64,000 bases of DNA, taken from the NCBI GenBank assembly GCA_039105265.1, contig JAPFFF010000001.1, forward strand, positions 3,534,001-3,598,000. The letters run 5' to 3'. The position numbers were made by a program, and so were the translations under genes. The stretch comes from Tritrichomonas musculus. Its lineage: Eukaryota > Parabasalia > Tritrichomonadida > Tritrichomonadidae. Within the stretch, counting starts at the first letter, position 1. The number at the start of each line of letters is the position of its first letter. The notes under the pieces were generated by a model. It was not told the DNA's origin and did not search any database. It worked only from the letters and a program-made list of their open reading frames with translations. Positions 50,900-61,515 of the stretch are shown in pieces.

Positions 50900-51475
50900 A
50901 AGCAATATATCCGCCAAGAATGGGTTTATTTATAGAAATTTGAAATTATTAATTTTGGAAAATGTTCCATTTTTTTGGACAATCGTTTTTTTCTACGCCA
51001 CTTTTTGAATGATTTTTCTATCCATGAGTAGCTACTCATGGTAAGTAAAAAACCGCCATCTTAAGGTGAAATTTGAGTTACTATGTTAAGAAATTTAACC
51101 AAAAAAATCGTAAAATTTTAATTTTACCTTAAAATCATAACAATTTAATTTTTTGATATAAATTTGTTTATTTTTACATAATTTTTCGGGGATATACGCA
51201 CCAGTGATCACCACGGGGCTGCACGAAGCCGAATCTGGTTCCTTTAATTACTGGATGAATCGGGAAGCTATTTGAACCAAATAATTATGCATTATTTAGT
51301 AAAAATTGAATTAAAAAAGTATAAAAAAGTATTCAAAAAGTTTAAAAGTTTTCAAAAAGTGGCGTAGAAAAATACGATTCCCCCAGTTTTTTAACGATAA
51401 TGATTTCAATGAAAATTTTCAAAATTAATAATTTCAAATTTCTACTGAGCCAAATCCTTAGCGGATATATTGCTT
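50900..51475. mobile_element. Fold-back element with about 115-bp imperfect inverted arms
   Basis: The left arm (50900-51010) and right arm (51351-51475) are inverted copies with gaps; both read AAGCAATATATCCGC outermost, TAGAAATTTGAAATTATTAA in the middle and CTACGCCACTTTTTGAA innermost. The loop of 340 bp has a perfect palindrome and a GC-richer island. The left arm also extends a coding-like relic, so an inverted duplication of host sequence is an alternative to a transposon. No target duplication was found. Confidence 0.55.
51022..51041. repeat. 20-bp perfect palindrome
   Basis: CCATGAGTAGCTACTCATGG equals its own reverse complement over all 20 bases, inside the loop of the fold-back element. 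Confidence 0.9.
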
Positions 51476-51877
51476 TTTTTTACTAGTCTAATAAATATAA
51501 TTACTTAATTTTGTAGGTAAATCTCCAAGATTGAAGGACTTCAATTTGGGAGATTTAATGACAAAATTATTAATTTAGATTTAATAGATGGAGGAATAAA
51601 AAATTATATATCGGATAAGAATTTTAATAAGTAATCATCGAAATATCGTTTGATCTTTATAATGTTAAACATATTGTTTCGTAAATACTTTTTGGAATAA
51701 TAATCTTTTAAATAAACAATTAATCATCATATAATCATTATTTATATTGAAAATAAAAACTAAAATACCATATATGATAATGATAATCTACCATCATATG
51801 TTATATTATTGCTGATTTAATAAAAATCATCTATAAAAAATAAAAATCATTTTAAAAATCAAAATTAAGCAATTATT
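51476..51877. other. AT-rich spacer between two elements
   Basis: Some 400 bp. A short stretch near 51515-51600 contains two copies of a GGTAAATCTCCAAGATT / TTTGGGAGATTTAAT type inverted similarity and may be a relic. No gene is supported. It ends with the left target duplication of the hAT-like element (51870-51877). Confidence 0.45.
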
Positions 51878-52955
51878 CAGGGTTGCTTATCGATATTATC
51901 CGATAACGGTTATGATCGTCCAATGAATATCGATATTATCTGATAAACTTTCGATGACAGATAAATATCGATAAATGAAAATTTTTATCGATAAATTTTT
52001 TATCTGATTAAAATTTTGGATCCGATAACTACCGATAAATATAACTTTTTAGAAAGAACTAATAATTGGATTTTAAAAATTTAAGCGCATAATGTTTTTT
52101 TTTCTTTGTTTATAATGTTTTTTAATAAAAAAATATAAAAATAATTCTTGATGTTATATAATATTTATCATCAGAAAGTTTTATTTTTTCTAAAGAAAAG
52201 TGAGTTACCAATAAATTTATATTTTATATAAAATATTATTGCTGAAAAAAAATAATTATACTTGTTATTTCGGTGGATATATGAAATATAAAAAATTCGG
52301 TATTTCGATTCAAAAGTAGTCAACACAATGAAATTCATTAATTTACCTGAAGAAAGTGTATTTTTCGCCACTTGTGGCTTATTACAAGTGTTTTTTGAGG
52401 TTAATCATTGATTAATAATAGCATTGCTAATAAATCAAGACTTTAATATTTCCATTATGTTGTATTGGTAATACTTCATAATATTTTTTGCTATCATCCA
52501 TCAATTTAATGCTTTTTACTTTAAATATATGCAATTAAAGAAAAAATAGTAATAATATTTTTAAATTCTTATTTGTTATTAATTGTTGTTTTTTAATGCT
52601 TTAACTTAGTAAAATCAATGTTTAACACGAGGCTCAATCAAATCAGTAATGATTTATATTTTTTTATCGATGTTTATAAATAAAAAATGCATTATAGTTA
52701 TTTTATCGATAAATATCAATAAAAATTGAAGGACTATTTAAAATTTATCGATATTTATCGATAAATATTTTACAATTTTATCGGATCATGAGACCATTTA
52801 TCGGACGGTTATCATCCGATAAGACCATTTATCGGACGGTTAGAAAAACGTATTTATCGATACTCATCATTCATCGGACGGTTTTTTATCGATATTATCG
52901 GATTATCGATAATCATCCGATGACCAATAAAACGGTTTATCGATAAGCATCCCTG
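51878..52955. mobile_element. Non-autonomous hAT-like element, 1078 bp
   Basis: The left end reads CAGGGTTGCTTATCGATA and the right end, reverse complemented, CAGGGATGCTTATCGATA, 17 of 18 identical. The 8-bp sequence CAATTATT flanks both ends (51870-51877 and 52956-52963). A CAGGG terminus with an 8-bp target duplication is diagnostic of the hAT superfamily. The outer 170 bp at the left and 270 bp at the right are dense in TTATCGATA and GGACGGTTA-type words in both orientations. The interior encodes nothing longer than 66 codons, so mobility would depend on a transposase from elsewhere. A CACTTGT-ACAAGTG hairpin lies near 52370-52390. Confidence 0.85.
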
Positions 52956-52963
52956 CAATTATT

Positions 52964-53727
52964 ATCTCATATTATCTTTTTTTATTATGATTAAAAAAAT
53001 AATCAAGAAAAATCAAGTGAAAAAAATTGAAATAAATATTTGACCTTCTATTTTTTGATTTTTTGATTAAAAATCGAATTTCAAAACGTACATTAAAATT
53101 TTTACTTCTTTGATCTTTTATTTGATGGCGTAAAATGGCATTTGATATTTATTGAAAATAATTTCGACTAATTCTGTTTGGCTAAATCATTTTGGTTTAT
53201 TTATTCGATGTATTTGAATTATAAAAATAGTACCGATGTATAAAACCTTTTTTTCTATGATATTTTGCTTCTATTTACATTCAATCTGATATAGACATCT
53301 GTGAAAACATAGTTTTTTGATCAATATTAGCAAGTGTCAATGAAAAACAATTTTTATCTTTTGTATTTGAACAAAAATATTGTTTTAAACATAAATAATT
53401 TGAATATAGGAAAAGTTACGTTAAAATGTTACGTTAATTAAAATGTGATGTATATTTAAATGGTTAATGAGTGGAGAAAATGTCGTTTTAAAAAACTTTT
53501 AAAAAAGTGGATTCAAATAAATAGCAAATAAATGTATGTTTTTGCAAGTCTATGAATGAAATTCTGCTTCGTATTAAAATATAAATATATATAATGTAAA
53601 AATTATTAAATATTTTAAAAATAAATATCAAATATCGTATAAAAAGCTAAATTAAGCGAATGAATCCTTAAAAAGAGAAAACCAATTTTCTTAGATACGA
53701 TGGAAGAAAACTAGACATAAAAAGATT
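52964..53727. other. AT-rich spacer downstream of the CK2 beta gene
   Basis: About 760 bp with no gene or repeat structure that I can support. Confidence 0.55.
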
Positions 53728-54333
53728 TCACTGCTTTTTTTCACCCCAACGATATAATCTTTGCTTAATTTCAGGAACATTATCTCCTTGCTCATCTCTT
53801 TTGGAGCGCAAAACATCCGAAAACATTTTGTATTTAAGAGGAATATCACATATCTTATGAAACATAATTGGAAGGTCAGGACCAAAGAAAGCGCCATCAA
53901 TATCTCTGTCTGTTTTATATATATCATGGCATGCAGGGCACCATAGCTTGACGGTATCTTTTTCAGGTTCAAGATATAATCCCATTGGTATGAGGTGTCT
54001 TCCCTTACATGCTAAACGAGGACATTTTCCAAAAACTCCCCTTTGGTATTTAGAATAAAGCTTTTTAATTCCGTCTTCAGAGCAAACGAATCTTTGATGC
54101 AAAAGGCCATAAAGTAAACGGCATGAATTTGCAAGTTCTGCAATTTGACTGTTAGACATACTAGACATATCAAGTCGTCGACCTTTTATAATTTGTGTAG
54201 AACGACTATAATTTGTTACATAAGAATTGAGGCCATAGTATGAAACCGAAGATTGAAGATAATAGTCATCAACATCAACAAGCCAACTCTTTGGAGAATC
54301 GTCCATATAGAGAGAACGGAAATCCCTTGACAT
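53728..54333 (-). CDS. CSNK2B: Casein kinase 2 regulatory (beta) subunit
   Basis: A 201-residue CK2 beta subunit, close to the usual family length. The N-terminus has the conserved layout W-x3-x-DVDDYYLQ (about residues 17-27, equivalent to the EFFCEVDEDYIQ block), then a helical stretch with LANSCRLLYGLLHQRFVCSEDGI (68-89) and KYQRGVFGKCPRLAC. The zinc site is complete: C104, C109, C132 and C135. The DGAFFG-PDLP block (146-155) matches DGAYFGTGFPHM. The protein dimerises through the zinc site and tethers two catalytic alpha subunits. The family-typical N-terminal autophosphorylation serines are not obvious, and the acidic loop is short. The C-terminus ends in a basic RWGEKKQ tail. Confidence 0.92.
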   Translation of the reverse strand: MSRDFRSLYMDDSPKSWLVDVDDYYLQSSVSYYGLNSYVTNYSRSTQIIKGRRLDMSSMSNSQIAELANSCRLLYGLLHQRFVCSEDGIKKLYSKYQRGVFGKCPRLACKGRHLIPMGLYLEPEKDTVKLWCPACHDIYKTDRDIDGAFFGPDLPIMFHKICDIPLKYKMFSDVLRSKRDEQGDNVPEIKQRLYRWGEKKQ

Positions 54334-54785
54334 TTATTTTAAGCGATCAAAAAATAAGTTAAAAATTTTTTTTGTAATTTTTTTCAATGGTTTACAGTAG
54401 ATTATTTTTTTCAAAAACTTTCACATGGTATCTATCAATTTTATGCTATAAAAAATATAACAATTCTTCTTTATGAATTTATAAACAATAATTTCCAGAT
54501 ACAATTATTAAATTAGTTATATATTGACGTCATAGAAATAGTACTTGCTCTATGAAATACAATTATTTAAATATATTTGATAAAAATTTGATCCATAAAA
54601 GTATATTTTCTTATATTATTTGGAATTGGTAAAATGAATTTGTTCTTAAACAAGTATTGTTTTTACATATTTTCATTTTAAAAGTTATTCTAGTTCTTTT
54701 TGTTTCAAACGAATAGTTATATTTTAAATACTTTATTTTGATAAAGTTTACAAATTATTGTGAAAGATATTCAAAATATATTTTC
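54334..54785. promoter_or_regulatory. Divergent promoter region, about 450 bp
   Basis: Between the CK2 beta start and the HEAT-repeat gene start. ATTCAAAATATATTTTC directly precedes the plus-strand ATG. Otherwise AT-rich without recognised motifs. Confidence 0.4.
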
Positions 54786-57700
54786 ATGAAAAATCTTTTA
54801 GATGAGCTTTCGCAAATATCAAAGCAAAAAATTGTACTAGATCCTGACGTAATTATATCAAGCAAGCTTGTTGATTTCGAAAAATTACTTCCAGAGCAAT
54901 CAAAATTGAGTGATGATAATTTTGAAATAATTGAATCTGTACTTATTCAAGCTCTTTATGCAAATAATTCACAAATTTCTTTTCAATGTTCAATTAGAAT
55001 TGCGCAGTGTTTATTGTTATTATATCAAGGCGAAAGACAAATGAAAATTTGGAATTTAGTTACCTCATTTAATAAAAACCCAACTATACCAATTACTTAT
55101 GCGACAGGGCATGTTTTAAATAAACGAGGAAAGTACTCAAAATCCGTTATCTCGGGTGTAGCCAAAACTTTATTAAGTTTAAACGAGAAGAATGTTTTTC
55201 CACAATTATTTGCTCTTCATGCATGTTTTAAATCATCACCAAAAGATATGGCGCCTTTTGTAGAAAAAACGCTTAGTATAATTAAAAAGTTTTTATTAAT
55301 TCCTAATGAACCAGTTCAACTTCAATGTCTTAAATTATCAATCAAGTTAGTTAAAAACAGACAAATGCCGAATGACAAAATATTACCTTTAATATCGCAA
55401 CTTTTACAAGATCAAATAATGCCATATATAATTGATGAATCATGTTACTTAATTGCGATCATTGCACTTTCCCAATTAAAGTCAATGGGCAAAACAACCA
55501 TTTCAGAAAGTAGTGACCAAGATGAATGGAGCGAAAAGACCAAAAAAGGATCAAATTCAGAAATTTCAAGAGCCTTCACAATTATTGAGTCATTTAAGAA
55601 GCATTTTTCAAGTGTTTTTCCTAGATTTTTATCACTTCTTAATCCCGAGTTCATCAATCGAAACAGCATGGATTTACTGACCTTTGCACGAAGAATAGAT
55701 CCGCATGAATTGCCTCTTCTTATTTCCTTCTTCGGCATTGATGTTCGCAAGGAACTTTTTGAGAAGATTTCTCAAGAAAACGTCTCAGTTGACCAACTAT
55801 CTATTCTTGCCTATCTTGCCTTCGACTCAAAGTCGCTTTCGGATGCCGCCTCACTAGCCATAGAAATAGCAACGAGGCCGAAATCCAAAGACAAAAGCAA
55901 AAGTTCGAAATTTTTCGCCGACTTTGTCAAAAAGGACCCCGAAACAGCCTCGAAATATCTGAGGAAAGCAGCGAAATTCCTCGCAAATCCGCCACAAGAG
56001 TCGGACACTCTAGAGGATGATTTGAGAGGCCTATCGGTGATTGTAGCAACCGTTCTAACCGCCGCAGCAGACCGAGATCAGTTGATTGAACTCGTTGAAG
56101 ATAACTGTGTCACTTTTTTGGCAGATGCTATGAAAAGTGACTCCATCACATCACCTAAGTTTATACCGGCTTTTACGGTTATGACAGCCTTGCCAGAACG
56201 CTTTATTGACAAAGAAGGAGTTGATAAACTTCTCTCTTTATTCCCCGCTTATTTGAAGAACTTCCAATACCAAAGCAACCTTGATAAAGAGAAGCGAATT
56301 GCCCTTCACTGCTCTGAGTCATTGACACTTTTCTTCACTGTTCATTGTGGCTTCAGGAATGTCGAAACAATCATTGACTTGATCACAACAAATGATTATT
56401 TATACAACGAATTCAATCAACTTTGCATCTTCTTGGCTTATCCAAAATTACTCATGAATCCAGTCGGCCTTGCAAAGCTAGCAACGAAGCTTAAGTCAAT
56501 TGTAATGAGAGCCAAAGCTAAGCAAGAGTTCATTAGTGCAATTGTCAAGGATCCGTTCCGAACAAGAACGATGTTTCTCAATCACATTGAATTCGAAATG
56601 GGTGACACACCTGATTACTTCACATCATCGAATTCAAAGGAAATCATGTATCGTATGTACAAGATCTTTCCTGATTTTATATCGGCACTTCCTGAGTCAA
56701 TTCAGCATATGTGGGTCAAGTGGCTCGTTGTTGAATGTGCTCGTAACACGGCTGTCCATTGTCTTATACTTGCCTTGATTAATGACAGAAGGACGCAGAA
56801 GTTGTTGCCTGTTAATTTACATGAAGTTATGTTGTCTGTCATCTCATCACTTGATGGTACGTCGAACATCCAAATAGCAGCAGAAATCATTGCCTGTTGG
56901 GTTCGTTTATTCCCAAAGATATTGAACAAAGTGTTGTCTGACTTGTCACATAAAAAGGATTGTGCACAATGCCTCACATTGGCAGCCATTTATTCATATG
57001 TTCCAATGACTGATGACATGATTACCAATCAAATCATTGAACTAAACAACATTGCCAAAACGAATAGCGATCTTTGTCCATTTGCAATGTTTGCATTGTC
57101 ATCATTGTTCCTTTCATATTCAGGGCAACTTGCAGCTATGCCATTTACAGATACACAAGCCAACTTTTTATTGTCGTTGTTATGTACTTCAATATCGCTT
57201 GATCCTTTTGTTTTATATCATATTTCACGTGCTTTTAATTCATTGCTGCCTATCATTAGTCCTGATATAGAAAGTTCTAGACCAATGGCTATACCCATTG
57301 TTAAGATGATGATTCAATTAATTGCTGGTAATCCACTTCCTTTCTGCAGACAAATTTTCTTCCACATGATGCATTCTGTCTTTTCTTTCATTAGACAATA
57401 TAGCGATATTGCTAAAATGAACTTCCCTGTTTCTAAAGGTGTCAATTTGTCTTGTAAAATTGAAGCTTGTCGAGCATTTGCTGACATGCTTGTTATTAAA
57501 AATAATGATTATGACTTTATGGATTTAATTCCACAAATTCTTCTAATTCTTCAATTAACTAATCATAATAATGCATTGATGTTTGTTATTGCAGTTGCTG
57601 CAAACTTTGCCTCAACAAACGATCCAACTTCTCCTTCTACACGTGGACAGATACAAAAATGGACACAACTTGCAAAACTTTGTATTTCGTCTGGTAATCT

Positions 57701-59576
57701 TCCTTCAACTGGAAATGTTAAAATAGCAGCAAATGACAAAGTTAAAATTTGTATGTTAAAAGTAATTTCTGAAATTTTGCCAATGTTGATTAAAACAGAG
57801 CCACTTTTGGGTGAAGCTCTTGATGATATTGTGACAAGTTTGACGCGTGCTGTTGAGAGTCGTGTTTCGTTATTACAGAAACTTGCTTATCCACAATTAT
57901 ATAAAGTAATTATTGATTTCGGTGAGATTAAAGGTGAGGCTGATCAACCAATCATTAGTCTTTATGATATCATGTTTGCTTCGGCGGTTAAAGTCGGTTT
58001 TTATAATCTCGACATTTCTGGCGATTTTGTTTTGTCATTTTTAACTTTCCATATATCAAACATGAACAATCTGTATGAAGAGTTCATAAGCATTCTTGAT
58101 TACTTCTTCGTAGGATTTAAAGAATGCAACCATAAAACTTGGCATTATCATGCAATAACAGCCAAGCTTTGCAAGGTTTCAATGTCGAAAAATGACGTCT
58201 ACGAGAAAATCAAAGGATTTTTGTCAAGCTTCATGAATGACTATTCAAAAATCATTCTAAAAGCCGGTTATATATGGAATGAAGATCCTCCGAATGCCAT
58301 TGAAATCTCACTTTTTAAGACACAATATCAAAGCTTTTATTCTGATTTAATTGAGTCTTTCATTTGGATCCAGTCCTTCTATGAAGAGAATGATAAAATA
58401 ATCATTCCTAAGCAACTTTTGACATTCTTCCTTGAAGAACTTTCTTTCGAAGATAACGAATTGTGGAGAATTAATGGCGCTTTTTGTGGCCTTGCTTGTT
58501 TACTTGAGTATGAGTCAAGTCATATTAAAAATAAAATGTTGGCAAAAGTCATTCGTGCTGCAAGTTATTCGTATAATAAATGGAACTATGTCATTCGTCC
58601 TTATTTGCCAAAATTCATGAAATCGGCAAGCGAAATGATTGAGCCTAAGAATGCTGAGGAATGGGACGATATGGTACAAATATTGATTGATGATAATTTC
58701 GATCCTATCGTTCTTTGTTACCTAATCAAAAACGGCGAACCAGAGACAATTTCTCAATATTCAATCAACTTTGTTGAGCTGATTTTCAAGTGTTACAAGG
58801 AAGAAAAAGTTGATTTGGAAAAGTCAATTGCTTTATGCACAATGATCTTTTACATAGCTGACGATCAACTTTTGGATCTGCTCGATTTTGTCCTGAAAAG
58901 AAAAGGAAGAAAGAGCCATATTATTGACTTTAAATTTGCCTATTTAAGTCAAATTTTCAAATTTTTGCCTAAAAAGAAAAAAGTGGCAAACGAGTTCGGA
59001 TCAAAATTGTCTCAATTTATTTGGAATAACTTTACTAATGGAGGCCAGAAATTAATGGTTCAACTAATTTGCGATTCAAAGATAATGGCTAAGTACGTCC
59101 TGTTGAGCGATGAAGCTAATGACTATACAATTTCTATTGTCGAGGATTTGAATCTAATTTTATCGTACTTCGATTTTGCTCGTTTCGTCTTCCTTAATTT
59201 TGACTATCTTCACGATAATAACGATTTTGTCACAGATTTAATCAAGTTTTGCTTCAGAATAATAATCCAATGGAACGACGACAAGAAAGGAACAAATGTC
59301 ATCTTACAATCTGGTCAGATATTGAAAATGATATCTTCAGATTCGTCACCATTGATAAGAATCGCCTTCAAAGAAATGGATTATGACTTCCAACAAATTG
59401 TAATTAATGCTGTTAAAAAATTCACAACAATCCAGAAAAGTAGAAGTAAAGGTGCTAATCTTCAACTGTTTAGTAAATCGAGTAGTAGGAGTAAATTAAG
59501 ACGTAGTGGTAGAAAGTCTGGTGAAGATGATTTCGATAATGATGATGACTGGCAAGATTTAACAATTGAAGATTAG
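54786..59576 (+). CDS. Large HEAT-repeat protein resembling HEATR5/Laa1
   Basis: A 1596-residue alpha-solenoid protein from the first in-frame ATG; upstream the frame is open only from TTG codons. Almost the whole length is helical HEAT-like pairs. The first 250 residues follow the HEATR5/Laa1/SWEETIE pattern (SFQCSIRIAQCLLLLYQGER, VISGVAKTLLSL, VQLQCLKLSIKLVKN), and about 745-830 (LTLAAIYSYVPMTDD, CPFAMFALSSLFLSYSGQL) resembles the family's central conserved block. In other eukaryotes HEATR5/Laa1 works with AP-1 and clathrin in endosome-to-Golgi transport. A generic importin-, condensin- or Stu2-like solenoid is possible because the similarity is weak. The C-terminal 45 residues are basic then acidic (SRSKLRRSGRKSGEDDFDN). 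Middle-part GC is a little higher than in neighbours. Confidence 0.6.
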   Translation: MKNLLDELSQISKQKIVLDPDVIISSKLVDFEKLLPEQSKLSDDNFEIIESVLIQALYANNSQISFQCSIRIAQCLLLLYQGERQMKIWNLVTSFNKNPTIPITYATGHVLNKRGKYSKSVISGVAKTLLSLNEKNVFPQLFALHACFKSSPKDMAPFVEKTLSIIKKFLLIPNEPVQLQCLKLSIKLVKNRQMPNDKILPLISQLLQDQIMPYIIDESCYLIAIIALSQLKSMGKTTISESSDQDEWSEKTKKGSNSEISRAFTIIESFKKHFSSVFPRFLSLLNPEFINRNSMDLLTFARRIDPHELPLLISFFGIDVRKELFEKISQENVSVDQLSILAYLAFDSKSLSDAASLAIEIATRPKSKDKSKSSKFFADFVKKDPETASKYLRKAAKFLANPPQESDTLEDDLRGLSVIVATVLTAAADRDQLIELVEDNCVTFLADAMKSDSITSPKFIPAFTVMTALPERFIDKEGVDKLLSLFPAYLKNFQYQSNLDKEKRIALHCSESLTLFFTVHCGFRNVETIIDLITTNDYLYNEFNQLCIFLAYPKLLMNPVGLAKLATKLKSIVMRAKAKQEFISAIVKDPFRTRTMFLNHIEFEMGDTPDYFTSSNSKEIMYRMYKIFPDFISALPESIQHMWVKWLVVECARNTAVHCLILALINDRRTQKLLPVNLHEVMLSVISSLDGTSNIQIAAEIIACWVRLFPKILNKVLSDLSHKKDCAQCLTLAAIYSYVPMTDDMITNQIIELNNIAKTNSDLCPFAMFALSSLFLSYSGQLAAMPFTDTQANFLLSLLCTSISLDPFVLYHISRAFNSLLPIISPDIESSRPMAIPIVKMMIQLIAGNPLPFCRQIFFHMMHSVFSFIRQYSDIAKMNFPVSKGVNLSCKIEACRAFADMLVIKNNDYDFMDLIPQILLILQLTNHNNALMFVIAVAANFASTNDPTSPSTRGQIQKWTQLAKLCISSGNLPSTGNVKIAANDKVKICMLKVISEILPMLIKTEPLLGEALDDIVTSLTRAVESRVSLLQKLAYPQLYKVIIDFGEIKGEADQPIISLYDIMFASAVKVGFYNLDISGDFVLSFLTFHISNMNNLYEEFISILDYFFVGFKECNHKTWHYHAITAKLCKVSMSKNDVYEKIKGFLSSFMNDYSKIILKAGYIWNEDPPNAIEISLFKTQYQSFYSDLIESFIWIQSFYEENDKIIIPKQLLTFFLEELSFEDNELWRINGAFCGLACLLEYESSHIKNKMLAKVIRAASYSYNKWNYVIRPYLPKFMKSASEMIEPKNAEEWDDMVQILIDDNFDPIVLCYLIKNGEPETISQYSINFVELIFKCYKEEKVDLEKSIALCTMIFYIADDQLLDLLDFVLKRKGRKSHIIDFKFAYLSQIFKFLPKKKKVANEFGSKLSQFIWNNFTNGGQKLMVQLICDSKIMAKYVLLSDEANDYTISIVEDLNLILSYFDFARFVFLNFDYLHDNNDFVTDLIKFCFRIIIQWNDDKKGTNVILQSGQILKMISSDSSPLIRIAFKEMDYDFQQIVINAVKKFTTIQKSRSKGANLQLFSKSSSRSKLRRSGRKSGEDDFDNDDDWQDLTIED

Positions 59577-60078
59577 ACCAGTTTGAAAAAAATAATATTT
59601 ATCTGTGAATTAATATTTTTTTTTTTTAGTGAAACCTAAAAAATTTAATATCGATTTTCTTATTTTTTTCTTAACTTTTTTTTTTTTTTTAATATTTATT
59701 GGAATATTTTATTGAGATATAATTTCGGATGCTCAACTTATTTTATAAAAAAAATAGAAATATATAGAAATATATGTATGCTATTCTATAAGATAAATGA
59801 TTTAAGATATTATTATTTTGAAGCTGAAATAAAGTTCAATTTTTGTTTATACGTTATTTTTTTAAAGGTTAACATAATTTTTTTAACCAATTCTTTTTGG
59901 ATGATGCTTAATAAAATTTTATTTCAATATGAAAGGATATGAGTTGAACGATTCTAGAAGCCATGATGTATTAGTGTAATCATCAAATTTAATTTTATAT
60001 GCTTATTTTTGTTTATGAAATACAGAGAATTGTAGTGAAGGAAATCGACACTTTTCTCACTTCATCAAAATCATAACA
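59577..60078. other. Intergenic spacer with T tracts
   Basis: About 500 bp between two plus-strand genes. It has T runs near 59620 and 59685. CTCACTTCATC lies 14-24 bp before the next ATG and fits the trichomonad initiator TCAYW. Confidence 0.45.
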
Positions 60079-61245
60079 ATGGAAATTCAAATGCCAAATT
60101 TAATATCTTTCGCCATCTATGATGGAATTCCGCCAAAAGAAGAAGGACAAGATCCTACAATTTTTTGGTATTATCCTCACTCGATTCCAAAAGATTCGCA
60201 ACTTAACGAGATTGGTCTATATATGACTTTTACTGGATTTTGTAGAGATTTTCGCTCTTCCCAAGATTGTGAATACTTTCAAACAGATAAGTCATTAACG
60301 GTTTTCATTAATATGGGCGCTGATGTTTTTGCTGCTGCAAGATTTGAAACAGATGAGCCCTTATACCACAGAGCATGCCAACAAGCAATAAAAATTTTTA
60401 ACCGAATTTATACAATGTTTTTCCCTTCGCCGCATCGTCTTCCAGATGATTCTCTCGACGAAGAAACTTTAAATATTTTTAATACATATATGGATGAAAT
60501 GATTAATCTTTTCAAAAATCCGCCATTTGTAGGGAAAATGGGCGAATCTTTAGAATTATGGACTTTTTGCGAAGAAATTTTTTCAGATATAAAATCAGAA
60601 AATCCTCTTTTTAGATTTGGCGCTATTTTATATAACGAAAAAGTTGTACATAGTTCAATGCCAGCAATAGATCTTCTCTCTCTTTTATTATGTCATCGTT
60701 CAGATATGCCAAAACTTTTTTCGTCTCAAGAAGAACAAAGCCAAAATTCAGAGCCATTTAAATGGATAATGAAAAACTTCCAAAAGCCTCTAAAATTATC
60801 TTCAACAACAGGGATCCCTGTCATTTTATCATATCAGCAACGGCTCCTTATAATTCTTATTTTTTCAAAGTTTTGCGATTTTTCACCAATTCAAATGACT
60901 ATTGAACCACTTCTTAAAAAGTATTTGACTACATTTAAAGCAACAGCTGATTTAGAAGAAAAGCAAACTCCCAGTTCATTTCATGAAGAAAATAATATGA
61001 TTACAATATGGCCTTCAAGGCCTGATTCAAGATTTGGTAATCCAAAGCACAATGAAACTCTTGTTGATTTTCTTGGTTCAAACAATAATCAGTTTGTTCG
61101 ATTATGCGGTACATCAGATAAAAATTCCTGGACATTTTTGGAAAGAGCAAATGGCCATTCAACTTTCATAGATATACAAGGAAAAAGTATGAGCGAGGCT
61201 ATGACATACTATACAGATTTTCGAAAAACATCGCACTACACATAA
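60079..61245 (+). CDS. CCZ1/HPS4-like longin-domain protein
   Basis: A 388-residue protein. Residues about 8-125 have the first longin domain pattern of the CCZ1/INTU/HPS4 group: ISFAIYDGIPP, then a strand with FWYYPHSIP, a Q/L-N-E-I-G-L-Y helix start, CRDFRSSQDCEYFQ and LTVFINMGADVFAAARF. A helical middle follows (IFNRIYTMFFPSP), then a second, longin-like part (about 170-260 FRFGAILYNEKVVHSSM). In other eukaryotes CCZ1 pairs with MON1 to activate Rab7 on late endosomes; HPS4 is the alternative in this family. Residues 330-388 may be a third longin-like unit (WTFLERANGHSTFIDI). No membrane segments. The role is inferred from family. Confidence 0.65.
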   Translation: MEIQMPNLISFAIYDGIPPKEEGQDPTIFWYYPHSIPKDSQLNEIGLYMTFTGFCRDFRSSQDCEYFQTDKSLTVFINMGADVFAAARFETDEPLYHRACQQAIKIFNRIYTMFFPSPHRLPDDSLDEETLNIFNTYMDEMINLFKNPPFVGKMGESLELWTFCEEIFSDIKSENPLFRFGAILYNEKVVHSSMPAIDLLSLLLCHRSDMPKLFSSQEEQSQNSEPFKWIMKNFQKPLKLSSTTGIPVILSYQQRLLIILIFSKFCDFSPIQMTIEPLLKKYLTTFKATADLEEKQTPSSFHEENNMITIWPSRPDSRFGNPKHNETLVDFLGSNNNQFVRLCGTSDKNSWTFLERANGHSTFIDIQGKSMSEAMTYYTDFRKTSHYT

Positions 61246-61515
61246 TTATAATTATTTTTTATTTTCTTTGTAATTGCATGTTCTTTATTATTATTATTAT
61301 TTAAAATTGTTTCGAAAAAAAAATATCTAACATCTTCATTTATATATATATATAAAATAATAAATGAAAATATAAAAAGAAAGTTTATACCAGAGTTCAT
61401 ATCTTTATTACCAGAAATGATATACTAAAATGTACATACAAAATTTGGTGATTTTATAAAAATATCGCAAATTTCCAGTTAACTTAAATATAATAATATA
61501 TAAATAAATGAACAA

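Noticed and set aside
59712-59942. 76-codon open frame in the spacer before the CCZ1-like gene
   Set aside because: Rich in F, Y, I and N, no domain, not preceded by a promoter-like word.
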